From positions 1 through 18,279 of the forward strand of contig JALVUT010000055.1 in NCBI GenBank assembly GCA_027035445.1: a stretch of 18,279 nucleotides of DNA, written 5' to 3'. A model generated the notes under the pieces. That model did not search any database. It was not told the origin of the DNA and saw nothing but the letters and a program-made list of their open reading frames with translations. Of this stretch, positions 1 to 6,627 are shown piece after piece (position 1 is the first letter of the stretch; every line of letters begins with the position of its first letter). The position numbers and the translations under genes were made by a program. This DNA is from Thermococcus sp. (GTDB taxonomy: Archaea > Methanobacteriota_B > Thermococci > Thermococcales > Thermococcaceae).

Positions 1-251
1 GCCTTCCTGCGGTATGTCTCCGCCAATGTGTAGTCGTGAGATCGGGAGAAATGGGAGGATCTTATTGCACTATCCGTGAAGTTGGCAACCATGTTTAACT
101 TTTCAATCAGGGCCCCCGCGGTCTGGGCTTCCTGAAAGACATTCCCGCTCGGTGATGGAGTAGACGCGCTGTCCGCGGCGGTGCCCCATTGAAGCATCCC
201 CCCGACAATCAGAAGGGCAAGTACAGAAACGGTGAGCCTCCTCAATCCCAT
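1..251 (-). CDS. Secreted protein, 5' part only (runs off the window)
   Basis: The minus frame is open from an ATG at 251 to the window edge, giving 83 full codons. The start follows a GGTGAT ribosome binding site three bases before the ATG. The N-terminus (MGLRRLTVSVLALLIVGG...) is a typical Sec signal peptide: two arginines, a hydrophobic stretch over about residues 6-19, and a likely cleavage site near residues 24-26 (GTAA/DS). A short Ser/Thr/Pro-rich segment follows, then a probably helical region. The gene is only 16 bases downstream of the preceding small protein on the same strand, so it is probably the last visible member of the vapBC-tauE array. I do not recognise the family and the rest of the protein is outside the window. 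It is too short to have been listed as a complete ORF, but the signal peptide and binding site make it convincing. Confidence 0.75.
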   Translation of the reverse strand, partial: MGLRRLTVSVLALLIVGGMLQWGTAADSASTPSPSGNVFQEAQTAGALIEKLNMVANFTDSAIRSSHFSRSHDYTLAETYRRK

Positions 252-267
252 GCTATCACCACACGAA

Positions 268-618
268 TTAGACATCTCCGTCCGAAAGGCTGCCCGCCCT
301 TTCAAGCTCTTTCACGAGGAGCGCCACGGTGCAGATGCCTTCAAGAACGCTGTTGAAGTGGGGGCTCTCACCAAACTGTGCAAAAAGGCTCCCAAAGTTC
401 TGGTGCCATGCATCGACCTGTTTTCTCCCCCGTGCGGTTATTATATAAATTACCCAGCCCTTATCCTCAAGGATCTCAACGAGTCTCCAGGCGGATGTCA
501 TGTCCGTTGGATCACGAATTTCAACGTTGTACTCCTCTTTTGCCCTCGTGAACAGGCTCTCCATTACCACCACCAACGCTCCTCCGGCACCGATGGTTAA
601 AAACATGTCCCAGATCAT
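268..618 (-). CDS. Small probable membrane-anchored protein of unknown function
   Basis: From the ATG at 618 this encodes 116 residues and begins 4 bases after the stop of the upstream TauE-like gene, so it is probably co-transcribed and translationally coupled. Residues about 3-19 (DMFLTIGAGGALVVVM) could form one membrane segment. The rest is soluble and mixed in character, with a beta-strand-like stretch (GWVIYIITARG) and a hydrophobic helix near residues 85-100. The start is uncertain. ATG at 606 is possible. ATG at 564 has a good GGTGGTGGTA sequence before it, but choosing it would remove the hydrophobic segment and leave a 58-base gap. I recognise no family. An accessory role to the adjacent permeases is an inference from position only. 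Confidence 0.6.
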   Translation of the reverse strand: MIWDMFLTIGAGGALVVVMESLFTRAKEEYNVEIRDPTDMTSAWRLVEILEDKGWVIYIITARGRKQVDAWHQNFGSLFAQFGESPHFNSVLEGICTVALLVKELERAGSLSDGDV

Positions 619-622
619 CTCA

Positions 623-1357
623 TTAAACGAGCATCTTGAGCGCAACCAGAACAAGCAGCACTGCAAACCCAAGCTTGAGCCCCCTTGGGCTGACGGAGTG
701 AGCGGTTTTAGCTCCGAGGTATGCACCGATTATCAGGCCCGGTGCAAGGAGGAGGGCGGTCTCAATCCTTACCTGTCCCAGGTGGTAGTGCGCCCAGGTT
801 GCGGCAAAGGCGGTGAAAAAGAGCGCGAGACTGGAGGTGCCAATGGCGTACCTCATGGGCAGACCTATAAAGGTGTGGAAGAGGGGGACGTTTAAAATCC
901 CACCGCTGATGCCTAGGAGACCTGATGTCAGGCCTGCGATCACACCGACAAAGGGAACGCGGCGGTATCTAACACCTCCTCCTTCAACCTGTCCGGCATA
1001 CCTCCTCTCTCTCATCAGACTATAGGCTAAGTAGAGAAGGAGAAACGCAAAGATGCCACGGAGAACCTTCTCAGGAAGCATTGCCGCTAGATATGCACCC
1101 AAAACTGCAGAGGGGACTGAAAAGGATTCTTTTATTGCGATCACTCCAAAGAAAACTGCCCCCTTTCTGAGATGAGTGTAGGCCGAGGAGAGCGAGCTTA
1201 TGGTTATGCACGCCAGACTCGTGCCGATGGCCTGATGTACCGGCAGGCCCATTAGGGTAAGGGTGGGCACTATCAGGAAACCGCCACCCACACCGAAGAG
1301 ACCCGCGGTGCCCCCGATTGCAAGGCCGATGGCAAAGTCAAGGAGGTACTGAAACAT
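623..1357 (-). CDS. TauE/SafE-family membrane permease (first of a tandem pair)
   Basis: This 244-residue protein is almost entirely hydrophobic, with about seven to eight membrane segments. It has the internal duplication of the TauE/SafE (sulfite exporter) family: a Gly-rich motif GLFGVGGGFLIVPTL near residues 19-33 and its repeat GLLGISGGILNVPLF in the second half, each starting a four-helix bundle. The family exports or imports sulfur- or carbon-containing organic anions such as sulfite, sulfoacetate and sulfolactate. The substrate here cannot be read from sequence. It lies 40 bases downstream of a paralogue with the same repeats. No clear Shine-Dalgarno motif precedes the ATG, and a TATA-like CTTTTAAGG about 26 bases upstream would place transcription initiation at the ATG, so it may also be made from its own leaderless transcript. 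Confidence 0.88.
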   Translation of the reverse strand: MFQYLLDFAIGLAIGGTAGLFGVGGGFLIVPTLTLMGLPVHQAIGTSLACITISSLSSAYTHLRKGAVFFGVIAIKESFSVPSAVLGAYLAAMLPEKVLRGIFAFLLLYLAYSLMRERRYAGQVEGGGVRYRRVPFVGVIAGLTSGLLGISGGILNVPLFHTFIGLPMRYAIGTSSLALFFTAFAATWAHYHLGQVRIETALLLAPGLIIGAYLGAKTAHSVSPRGLKLGFAVLLVLVALKMLV

Positions 1358-1378
1358 GATGGCGCTTTCGCCCCTGTC

Positions 1379-1387
1379 CTTAAAAGT
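1379..1387 (-). promoter_or_regulatory. Possible internal promoter for the second TauE-like gene
   Basis: On the minus strand, ACTTTTAAG lies 23-29 bases before the ATG at 1357, the spacing expected for an archaeal TATA box of a leaderless transcript. The 40-base spacer also holds GGCG-AAAG-CGCC, a small hairpin directly before the start, and no Shine-Dalgarno motif. This is a suggestion from spacing alone. Confidence 0.3.
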
Positions 1388-1397
1388 TATTCCATCT

Positions 1398-2162
1398 TTA
1401 CGGGACTGAAAGACCCAGCCCTTTCATAATCATCCTCAGGGCCAGCAGGGCCATTATCACTGCAAATCCTTTTTTCAGGCTACTTGCCCTTGTCCTCTTT
1501 GCCAGCTTTGCCCCAAGTTGGGCGCCGGTTATAAGGCCCGGCACTAGAAGGACCAGCCATTGAACCTGTACGTTGCCCATTGCGTAGTGTTTGAGCGTTC
1601 CCGCCGTAGCCGTGAAGACTATAGCAAAGCTCGAGGTTGCCACGGCATAGTGGATTGGCAGGCCGAGATATGTCAGGAAGGGAACATTGATTATGCCTCC
1701 CCCCACACCAAGCAGACCACTGGTTATTCCGGCGAAGAAACCTCCAACGGGAACAACCCTGTAGTTGAGCTTAACGTCCTCCAGCTTAACTTCACTTGGC
1801 TCCGCTGTCCTCTTGTGGTATATCCTCACAGCCACTATTATCAGGGCTAGGCCAAAGATAACCTTCAGCTGGGCTGCACTTATGAAGGAGGTAGCCCATG
1901 CCCCTATATAAGCTCCTATGACGGCGGTTGAAGCCAGCAGTAATCCAGCCTTGTAGTGGATCCTTCTCTGCCCGTGGTAGGCTACGGCAGAGCTCAGCGA
2001 GGTGAAAACAACTGCGGCACTTGAGGTGCCAACGGCATGGTGTATCTCAACTCCGAGGAAGTTGAGCGTTGGAACTATCAGAAAACCCCCTCCGAGGCCG
2101 AAGAGGGCGGCGAGGATTCCTATAAAGATTCCAACACCGAAGTATCCGATGTATTTGAGCAA
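1398..2162 (-). CDS. TauE/SafE-family membrane permease (second of the tandem pair, upstream)
   Basis: A 254-residue polytopic membrane protein with the two inverted halves of the TauE/SafE family, marked by ALFGLGGGFLIVPTL near residues 20-34 and GLLGVGGGIINVPFL near residues 149-163. It is paralogous to the protein encoded just downstream and shares the IVPTL motif and a His-Ala-x-Gly-Thr-Ser motif (HHAVGTSSAA). The likely role is anion transport across the cytoplasmic membrane, possibly sulfite or another sulfonate in this sulfur-metabolising group. The start is TTG at 2162, chosen because the strong Shine-Dalgarno AGGAGGTGA ends five bases before it. That Shine-Dalgarno is supplied by the last two Arg codons and the stop codon of vapC, four bases upstream, so translation is probably coupled to the toxin gene. 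Confidence 0.9.
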   Translation of the reverse strand: MLKYIGYFGVGIFIGILAALFGLGGGFLIVPTLNFLGVEIHHAVGTSSAAVVFTSLSSAVAYHGQRRIHYKAGLLLASTAVIGAYIGAWATSFISAAQLKVIFGLALIIVAVRIYHKRTAEPSEVKLEDVKLNYRVVPVGGFFAGITSGLLGVGGGIINVPFLTYLGLPIHYAVATSSFAIVFTATAGTLKHYAMGNVQVQWLVLLVPGLITGAQLGAKLAKRTRASSLKKGFAVIMALLALRMIMKGLGLSVP

Positions 2163-2165
2163 GTG

Positions 2166-2174
2166 ATCACCTCC
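2166..2174 (-). promoter_or_regulatory. Ribosome binding site made from the vapC stop region
   Basis: The minus-strand string AGGAGGTGA is the last two codons and stop of vapC (Arg-Arg-stop). It is also the Shine-Dalgarno for the TTG start of the downstream TauE-like gene. It decides the unusual TTG start and indicates translational coupling. Confidence 0.8.
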
Positions 2175-2592
2175 TGATTAGTCTTTTAATGGCCGTTGTG
2201 ATACTCCAAACCTCAATCAGACCCGTTTCAGAAACCCTCTCAAAGTGCCTGTCATTTGTGATGACTGCTGCCCCGGTTACCAGGCAGGTTGCCGCGTGAA
2301 CTGGATCCGCGGCCTGGCTTTTTGGGAAGTATGGTAGCACCCTCTCAACATCACTTGGCTCTGACTTTACTACCTCATCCCTTCTCACAAGGAACCCATA
2401 GAAATCCAGGGCGTCAAGCCTTTCCACGTATTTTTGATACTCCGCAAGCAGGACATCGTTTGCGATAATCTGGTATTCTTCATTGGAGAGCAGCGGGAGG
2501 AGCAACTCTCTCGTATCCACCCAGCCCCGCTTTACAGCGGCAATGAAGACGTTGGTGTCAATCAAAAACTTCCCCGTATTTCTCCCTGGCAA
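2167..2592 (-). CDS. vapC: VapC-type PIN-domain ribonuclease toxin
   Basis: A single PIN domain of up to 141 residues. The acidic metal-binding residues are in the usual places: Asp12 in LIDTN, Glu51 in AEYQKY, Asp96 in ADPVHA and Asp114 in TNDRHF, with the downstream sequence typical of VapC. VapC proteins cleave RNA, often tRNA, and are held inactive by the AbrB-type partner encoded just upstream. The reading frame overlaps the 3' end of vapB by 35 bases. The chosen start is TTG at 2592, supported by a GAGGGG motif seven bases upstream. An alternative TTG at 2565, giving a protein beginning next to the IDTN motif, has GGGG six bases before it and would overlap vapB by only 8 bases. All four acidic positions are present, so the toxin looks intact. 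Confidence 0.9.
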   Translation of the reverse strand: MPGRNTGKFLIDTNVFIAAVKRGWVDTRELLLPLLSNEEYQIIANDVLLAEYQKYVERLDALDFYGFLVRRDEVVKSEPSDVERVLPYFPKSQAADPVHAATCLVTGAAVITNDRHFERVSETGLIEVWSITTAIKRLIRR

Positions 2593-2821
2593 CCCTGTTC
2601 CCCTCTTCGGTTGTCTCCTTCTGGAGCTTCTTGGGGTCAGCCTCTTTGGCCTTCTCTATCAGGTCTTCAAGCATCTTTTTGACGTTGAAACGCTTTACAA
2701 TTAGTGTATCGCCGTCGAGTTCTGTAACCAAGAACTCCTCACCGGGTTTTATCTTCAGCTTTTCCCTTATCCCCTTCGGAATGACTATCCTGCCCTTTTC
2801 ATCCATCTTTGTTAGTCCCAC
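2558..2821 (-). CDS. vapB: AbrB/VapB-type antitoxin (SpoVT-AbrB domain)
   Basis: About 87 residues. The N-terminal swapped-hairpin AbrB domain has the signature VGLTKMDEKGRIVIPKGIRE and continues with LKIKPGEEFLVTELDGDTL. The C-terminal half is charged and helical, and is expected to wrap around the VapC toxin. AbrB-type antitoxins bind their own promoter and neutralise the toxin. The longest frame starts with TTG at 2833. I prefer GTG at 2821 because the TATA element at about 2853-2862 places the transcription start near 2831, inside the longer reading frame, and because GGTGGG lies four bases before this GTG. GTG at 2830 is a further option. The gene overlaps vapC and heads the array that continues into the two permeases. 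Confidence 0.85.
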   Translation of the reverse strand: MGLTKMDEKGRIVIPKGIREKLKIKPGEEFLVTELDGDTLIVKRFNVKKMLEDLIEKAKEADPKKLQKETTEEGNRVAREKYGEVFD

Positions 2822-2852
2822 TTTTCCCACCAATTCGTCTTTTGTTCACTGG

Positions 2853-2866
2853 CTATAAAACTTTCT
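2853..2866 (-). promoter_or_regulatory. BRE/TATA promoter of vapB-vapC-tauE array
   Basis: The minus strand reads GAAAGTTTTATAG. This is a BRE-like GAAAG followed by a TATA box, centred about 26 bases before 2831. It sits in the 3' end and stop region of the upstream aminopeptidase gene, so the toxin array probably has its own promoter. Confidence 0.55.
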
Positions 2867-3861
2867 CAGAGCTCAAAGGCGATAGCCTCTATAAGCTTTA
2901 TCAGCGTCTCAAGGTCGTCGAGGTGGAGCGTCTCGACCTCGCTGTGGAGGTATTTGATCGGCACGCTCAAAGCGAGAACCTCGCTCTTGTGCTGGAAGAC
3001 CGAAGCGTCGGTTCCGCCACCTGTAACGCCTATCTGGAGGGAGATTTTGTTCCGCGAGGCTATTGCGGCAACTTTTCTAGCAAGGCTCCTCGTGTAGATT
3101 GCGGAGTTGTCCACGGCCCTTATGACGGCCCCTCCCCCGAGCCTCACATCGCCGGTTAGGTCGCCGCAGCAGGCGAAGGAGTCTATGGCGAAAGCATACT
3201 TCGGAGAGTGCTTCTCCGCCAGAAACTTTGCGCCCTTGAGGCCTATCTCCTCCTGCACTGTGAAGGCGAAGATGTAGCGCCCGTCGAGGTCGTGGTCAAC
3301 CAGATCCTTTATCGCCTCGACGAGAGCCACAACGCCGAAGCGGTCGTCAAGGGAGCGGGTCGAGACGCATCGGTCGTTCAGAACCGCGAAGTGCTTCTTG
3401 AATACTGCGTAGTCTAAAACCTTAACACCGAGACTTTCCGCCTCTTCCCGGCTCTCCGCGCCGATGTCAATCGCCAGCCTGCTCCAGGGAACCGTGTCGA
3501 ACTTCCTTTCGAGGTTCAGGTGAACCGGCAGGGCTCCAATAATACCGTCCAGCTTTCCGCTCCCGGTTATGATATCGAGGTGCCTGCCGTATAAAAGGCG
3601 GTCGTCTATACCGCCTATCTTCCTGAAGGTTAGCTTTCCATCGGGTCTTATTCCTGTGATGAGCAGTCCAATCTCGTCCATGTGGGCCATGAAGATTGCC
3701 TTGAGATCCCCCTCGCCGAGCTCTACGATGAGATTTCCGATTGTGTCAGTGCTGCAGTCGGCGTAGGGTTTGATCCATTCGGCGAGCCTCTCCCTGACCC
3801 TCTCCTCATATCCAGAAATTCCGGGAATTTGAGTTATCTCCCTAAGCTCTTCAGCCAGCAT
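2866..3861 (-). CDS. M42-family metallo-aminopeptidase (TET-type)
   Basis: 331 residues, close to the usual length for family M42, which forms large tetrahedral or dodecameric cytosolic peptidase particles that trim peptides from N-termini. Metal and catalytic residues match the family: His60 and Asp62 in MAHMDEIG, Asp172 in SLDDRFG, Glu204-Glu205 in TVQEEIGLKGA (general base and zinc ligand), Asp227 in AIDSFACCGD and His306 in YLHSEVE. Some members act as endoglucanases or deblocking aminopeptidases, and exact specificity cannot be told from sequence. The ATG at 3861 follows GAGGTGA. The gene begins 9 bases after the 2-hydroxyacid dehydrogenase, so the two form an operon. Confidence 0.92.
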   Translation of the reverse strand: MLAEELREITQIPGISGYEERVRERLAEWIKPYADCSTDTIGNLIVELGEGDLKAIFMAHMDEIGLLITGIRPDGKLTFRKIGGIDDRLLYGRHLDIITGSGKLDGIIGALPVHLNLERKFDTVPWSRLAIDIGAESREEAESLGVKVLDYAVFKKHFAVLNDRCVSTRSLDDRFGVVALVEAIKDLVDHDLDGRYIFAFTVQEEIGLKGAKFLAEKHSPKYAFAIDSFACCGDLTGDVRLGGGAVIRAVDNSAIYTRSLARKVAAIASRNKISLQIGVTGGGTDASVFQHKSEVLALSVPIKYLHSEVETLHLDDLETLIKLIEAIAFEL

Positions 3862-3870
3862 GCTCTCACC

Positions 3871-4872
3871 TCAGAGCATCTTAACCTCCTCGGGAGGGCG
3901 AATCCTGATAACCTCCCTGTTAACGAGCGTCTCTGGAACCTCACCGCGAAGAACTGCGAGCAGGTTCTTGACAGCCTGAAAGCCCATGTCCTCCATTGCT
4001 TCCTTTGAGAGCCCTGCGTAGTGGGGTGTCAGAACAGTCTCCAACTCGAATTTGAATAGCTCGTGCTCCTGGACAGGCTCGTTTTCGAAAACATCGGTTG
4101 CGTAGCCCTTCAGCCTTCCTTCCTCGATGGCCTTAACGACGGCTTTCTCGTCGACGAGGGTTCCCCTGCCTATGTTGACGAGATACTTCCCCTCAAGGAG
4201 CTTCAGCCGTTCCTCGTTGATGATGTGATACGTTTCGGGGGTCGCTGGAAGGGCCAGAACGACGATGTCGCTCTCCCTCAGGACATCTTCGAGGGGTTTG
4301 TAAACTGCACCGACTTCATTCTCGATGTCTTCCTTGCGGGAGCGCGACCAGTAGAGTATCTCCGTGCCCATCGCCTTCATCCTTCTCGCTATCGCCTTCC
4401 CTATAGCTCCCATGCCGAGAATTCCAACGGTTTTGCCGTAGACGGTTTCAATGTCCTTGAATCCGCTCCAGATAATCTTGTGGCTTTCCCACTTTCCGGA
4501 GCGTATAAAGCGGTCGGTGTGGGCTATCTTTCTGAGGAGGGCTATCGTCAGTCCAACGGCGAACTCGGCAACGGCCTCGCTCAGAACTCCGGCAACTTTC
4601 GTGACGTAAATCCCGTTCTCCGTTGCGGTCTTGAGATCCACGTGGTCATAGCCGGCTGAATGGCAGCTGATCACCTTAAGCTTCCCGGCCCCTTCAATGG
4701 CCTCACGCGGGAGTGGGTTCAAAGGTGACAGTATCACTCCATCAAACTCCCCTATTCTCCTCCTCAATTCGTCGACGCTCGGATAGAGAATGAACTCAAC
4801 ATCCGCGTACTTTTTCAGCTCCTCTACCGGACCGCTCTTCATCTTAAATAGGACCACAACCTTTGGTCTCAT
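3871..4872 (-). CDS. D-2-hydroxyacid dehydrogenase (glyoxylate/phosphoglycerate dehydrogenase-like)
   Basis: 333 residues with the two Rossmann-like domains of the D-isomer-specific 2-hydroxyacid dehydrogenases. The nucleotide-binding motif is GILGMGAIGKAIAR (about residues 150-163). The catalytic triad is present: Arg236 in NIGRGTLVDE, Glu265 in VFENEP and His284 in LTPHYAG. After the second beta strand of the nucleotide fold the sequence reads YWSRSRK, with arginines where NADPH-preferring members carry basic residues, so NADP(H) use is likely but inferred. Substrate could be glyoxylate, hydroxypyruvate or another 2-oxoacid. The ATG at 4872 follows GGTGAT, and an upstream BRE/TATA fits a short leader. 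It is transcribed divergently from proS and followed closely by the M42 peptidase gene. Confidence 0.9.
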   Translation of the reverse strand: MRPKVVVLFKMKSGPVEELKKYADVEFILYPSVDELRRRIGEFDGVILSPLNPLPREAIEGAGKLKVISCHSAGYDHVDLKTATENGIYVTKVAGVLSEAVAEFAVGLTIALLRKIAHTDRFIRSGKWESHKIIWSGFKDIETVYGKTVGILGMGAIGKAIARRMKAMGTEILYWSRSRKEDIENEVGAVYKPLEDVLRESDIVVLALPATPETYHIINEERLKLLEGKYLVNIGRGTLVDEKAVVKAIEEGRLKGYATDVFENEPVQEHELFKFELETVLTPHYAGLSKEAMEDMGFQAVKNLLAVLRGEVPETLVNREVIRIRPPEEVKML

Positions 4873-4902
4873 GCTATCACCTTAAGATGAATATCGAAAC
4901 GA

Positions 4903-4919
4903 CCTAAAAAGGTTTTCCC
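4903..4919 (-). promoter_or_regulatory. BRE/TATA promoter of the dehydrogenase-peptidase operon
   Basis: On the minus strand GGGAAAACC (BRE) precedes TTTTTAGG (TATA), centred about 35 bases before the ATG at 4872. This gives a predicted leader of about 10 bases that includes the GGTGAT binding site. Confidence 0.6.
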
Positions 4920-4948
4920 CGGGCCTTCAGCGGATTCCAAACGCCACC

Positions 4949-4964
4949 GGGAAAACTTAAAAAG
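4949..4964 (+). promoter_or_regulatory. BRE/TATA promoter of proS
   Basis: GGGAAAAC (BRE) followed by TTAAAAAG (TATA) is centred about 36 bases before the ATG at 4996. It predicts transcription from about 4986 and a short leader carrying GGTGGTG. It mirrors the divergent dehydrogenase promoter, which has nearly the same BRE. Confidence 0.6.
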
Positions 4965-4995
4965 TCCTTTGGGCTTTCAACCCTAGGTGGTGTCT

Positions 4996-6444
4996 ATGGG
5001 CAGTAAAGTTAAGCGAAAGAGGTGGAGCGAGAATTTCAGCGAGTGGTACAACGAGCTTATCGAGACCGCTGGAATCCAGGACAAACGCTACCCCGTGAAA
5101 GGGATGAATATCTGGCTTCCATATGGTTTGAAGATCATGCGCAATGTTGAAAAGCTAATTCATGCCGAAATGAGGAGAACCGGTCATGAAGAGGTTCTTT
5201 TTCCGGCTCTAATACCCGAAACCGAGTTTCAAAAGGAGGCTGAGCATATAGCAGGCTTTGAGGGCGAGGTTTACTGGGTTACCCACGCGGGTCATGACCC
5301 ACTGGAAGTGAGGCTCATCCTCAGACCGACGAGCGAGACGGCGATGTACTCCATGTTCTCACTCTGGATACGCTCCCACGCTGATCTGCCCTTCAAAATC
5401 TACCAGATAGTCAACACCTACCGCTACGAAACCAAACACACTAGACCTCTCATCCGGGTTAGGGAGATAAGCCGCTTCTTCGAGGCCCACACAGCCCACG
5501 ATAGCTATGAAGACGCTGAGAGACAGATAAAGGAAGATTTAGAAATCTTTGACAGGCTCACAAGACTCCTGGCCCTCCCCTACATAGTCTCCAAGAGACC
5601 GGAGTGGGACAAGTTTCCGGGTGCCTATTACTCCCTCGGTGCTGAGGTTATGATGCCCGATGGCAGGACGCTCCAGATAGGCACCATGCACAACTATCGT
5701 CAGAACTTTGCCAGAGCATATAATATCCAGTACGAGACTGAGGAAGGCGAGCACGAGTACGCTCATCAGACAACTTTCGGGATGAGTGAGCGTCTTCTCG
5801 CAGCTCTTATAGGAGTGCATGGTGATGATAGGGGGCTGGTTCTCCCGCCAACGGTGGCGCCGATACAGGTCGTGGTCGTTCCCATTCCAAAGAAGGATGT
5901 TGAGGTGGATGTCTCAGTCTACTCAAGGGAAATAGCGGAGGAGCTAATGAACATCGGTGTAAGGGTCCACGTTGACGAACGTGACATTAGACCGGGCAGA
6001 AAGTACTATGATTGGGAGATGAAGGGTGTCCCTCTGCGCATAGAGGTCGGTCCAAGGGAGGTGGAGGGAAGAAAGGCGGTTCTGGCCAGAAGGGACACCC
6101 TTGAGAAAAGAACCGTTGAGAGGAGCGACCTCGTGAAGGAGGTCAGGGAAACCCTCGACAAGATACACGAGAACCTCCATAGGCGTGCCAAGGAGTTCCT
6201 TGAGGGGCACATCAAGCGTGTTGACACCATCGAAGATGCTAGAAGGGTCTTCAAGGATAGGCGCGGTATAGTGGAGATTCCCTGGTGTGGGGAGGAAAGT
6301 TGCGGTCTTGAGATGGAGGAAGCACTTGATGCCAAAATGCTCGGAACGCCGTATCCAGAGGAAAACTCCATGATTATGGACAAGAAGTGTCCGATCTGCG
6401 GAAGGGAGGCAAAGTTCATCGCAAGGTTCGCGAGGACGTATTGA
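4996..6444 (+). CDS. proS: Prolyl-tRNA synthetase (archaeal/eukaryotic type)
   Basis: 482 residues from the ATG at 4996. That start is preferred over the in-frame GTG at 4987 because GGTGGTG lies just upstream and would itself be the first codons of the longer form. It charges tRNA-Pro with proline in the cytosol. Class II features are clear: TSE at residues 112-114, motif 2 [19 protein letters not shown] at 141-159, and motif 3 in [16 protein letters not shown] followed by PPTVAPIQV. These are followed by the anticodon-binding domain. The extra C-terminal domain typical of the archaeal/eukaryotic type has four cysteines (431, 436, 465, 468) and ends in the usual Tyr. Length and motifs are complete. 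Confidence 0.98.
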   Translation: MGSKVKRKRWSENFSEWYNELIETAGIQDKRYPVKGMNIWLPYGLKIMRNVEKLIHAEMRRTGHEEVLFPALIPETEFQKEAEHIAGFEGEVYWVTHAGHDPLEVRLILRPTSETAMYSMFSLWIRSHADLPFKIYQIVNTYRYETKHTRPLIRVREISRFFEAHTAHDSYEDAERQIKEDLEIFDRLTRLLALPYIVSKRPEWDKFPGAYYSLGAEVMMPDGRTLQIGTMHNYRQNFARAYNIQYETEEGEHEYAHQTTFGMSERLLAALIGVHGDDRGLVLPPTVAPIQVVVVPIPKKDVEVDVSVYSREIAEELMNIGVRVHVDERDIRPGRKYYDWEMKGVPLRIEVGPREVEGRKAVLARRDTLEKRTVERSDLVKEVRETLDKIHENLHRRAKEFLEGHIKRVDTIEDARRVFKDRRGIVEIPWCGEESCGLEMEEALDAKMLGTPYPEENSMIMDKKCPICGREAKFIARFARTY

Positions 6445-6627
6445 GTCTCAATTCCCCCTTCATCCACCTGGCCCGGAGTGCACCCCCGCTGGACGCTAGA
6501 AGGCATCTATTTGGGGTTCCTGCAACACCACGGAGACATAGAAGGGCAAATGTCGCCGTTATATGCACCAGTTAGCGCCCCTAAACTTGCCCGTGAAGCT
6601 TTAAAAGTTAAATACGGAGGGGCTATC
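6445..6627. other. Gap between proS and the carbamoyltransferase gene
   Basis: These 183 bases hold no convincing gene. The reading frame of the next gene stays open through part of it (from 6478), but that stretch looks non-coding and the real start has a clear ribosome binding site at 6616-6620. Two TATA-like elements are present: GTTATATGC at 6559-6567 and GCTTTAAAAG at 6598-6607. The first fits a leader that includes the binding site. The second would start transcription almost at the ATG. No obvious T-rich terminator follows proS. Confidence 0.4.

Noticed and set aside
4063..4659. A 198-codon plus-strand ORF inside the dehydrogenase gene.
   Set aside because: It is an antisense shadow of a complete, motif-rich dehydrogenase.
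6006..6506. A 166-codon minus-strand ORF over proS.
   Set aside because: It is a shadow of proS, which shows all class II motifs in the other frame.
6478..6627. The 50-codon N-terminal extension of the carbamoyltransferase frame.
   Set aside because: The canonical start (MILGIHDGHDAG) follows GGAGG at 6616-6620, and the extension has no coding character or ribosome binding site.
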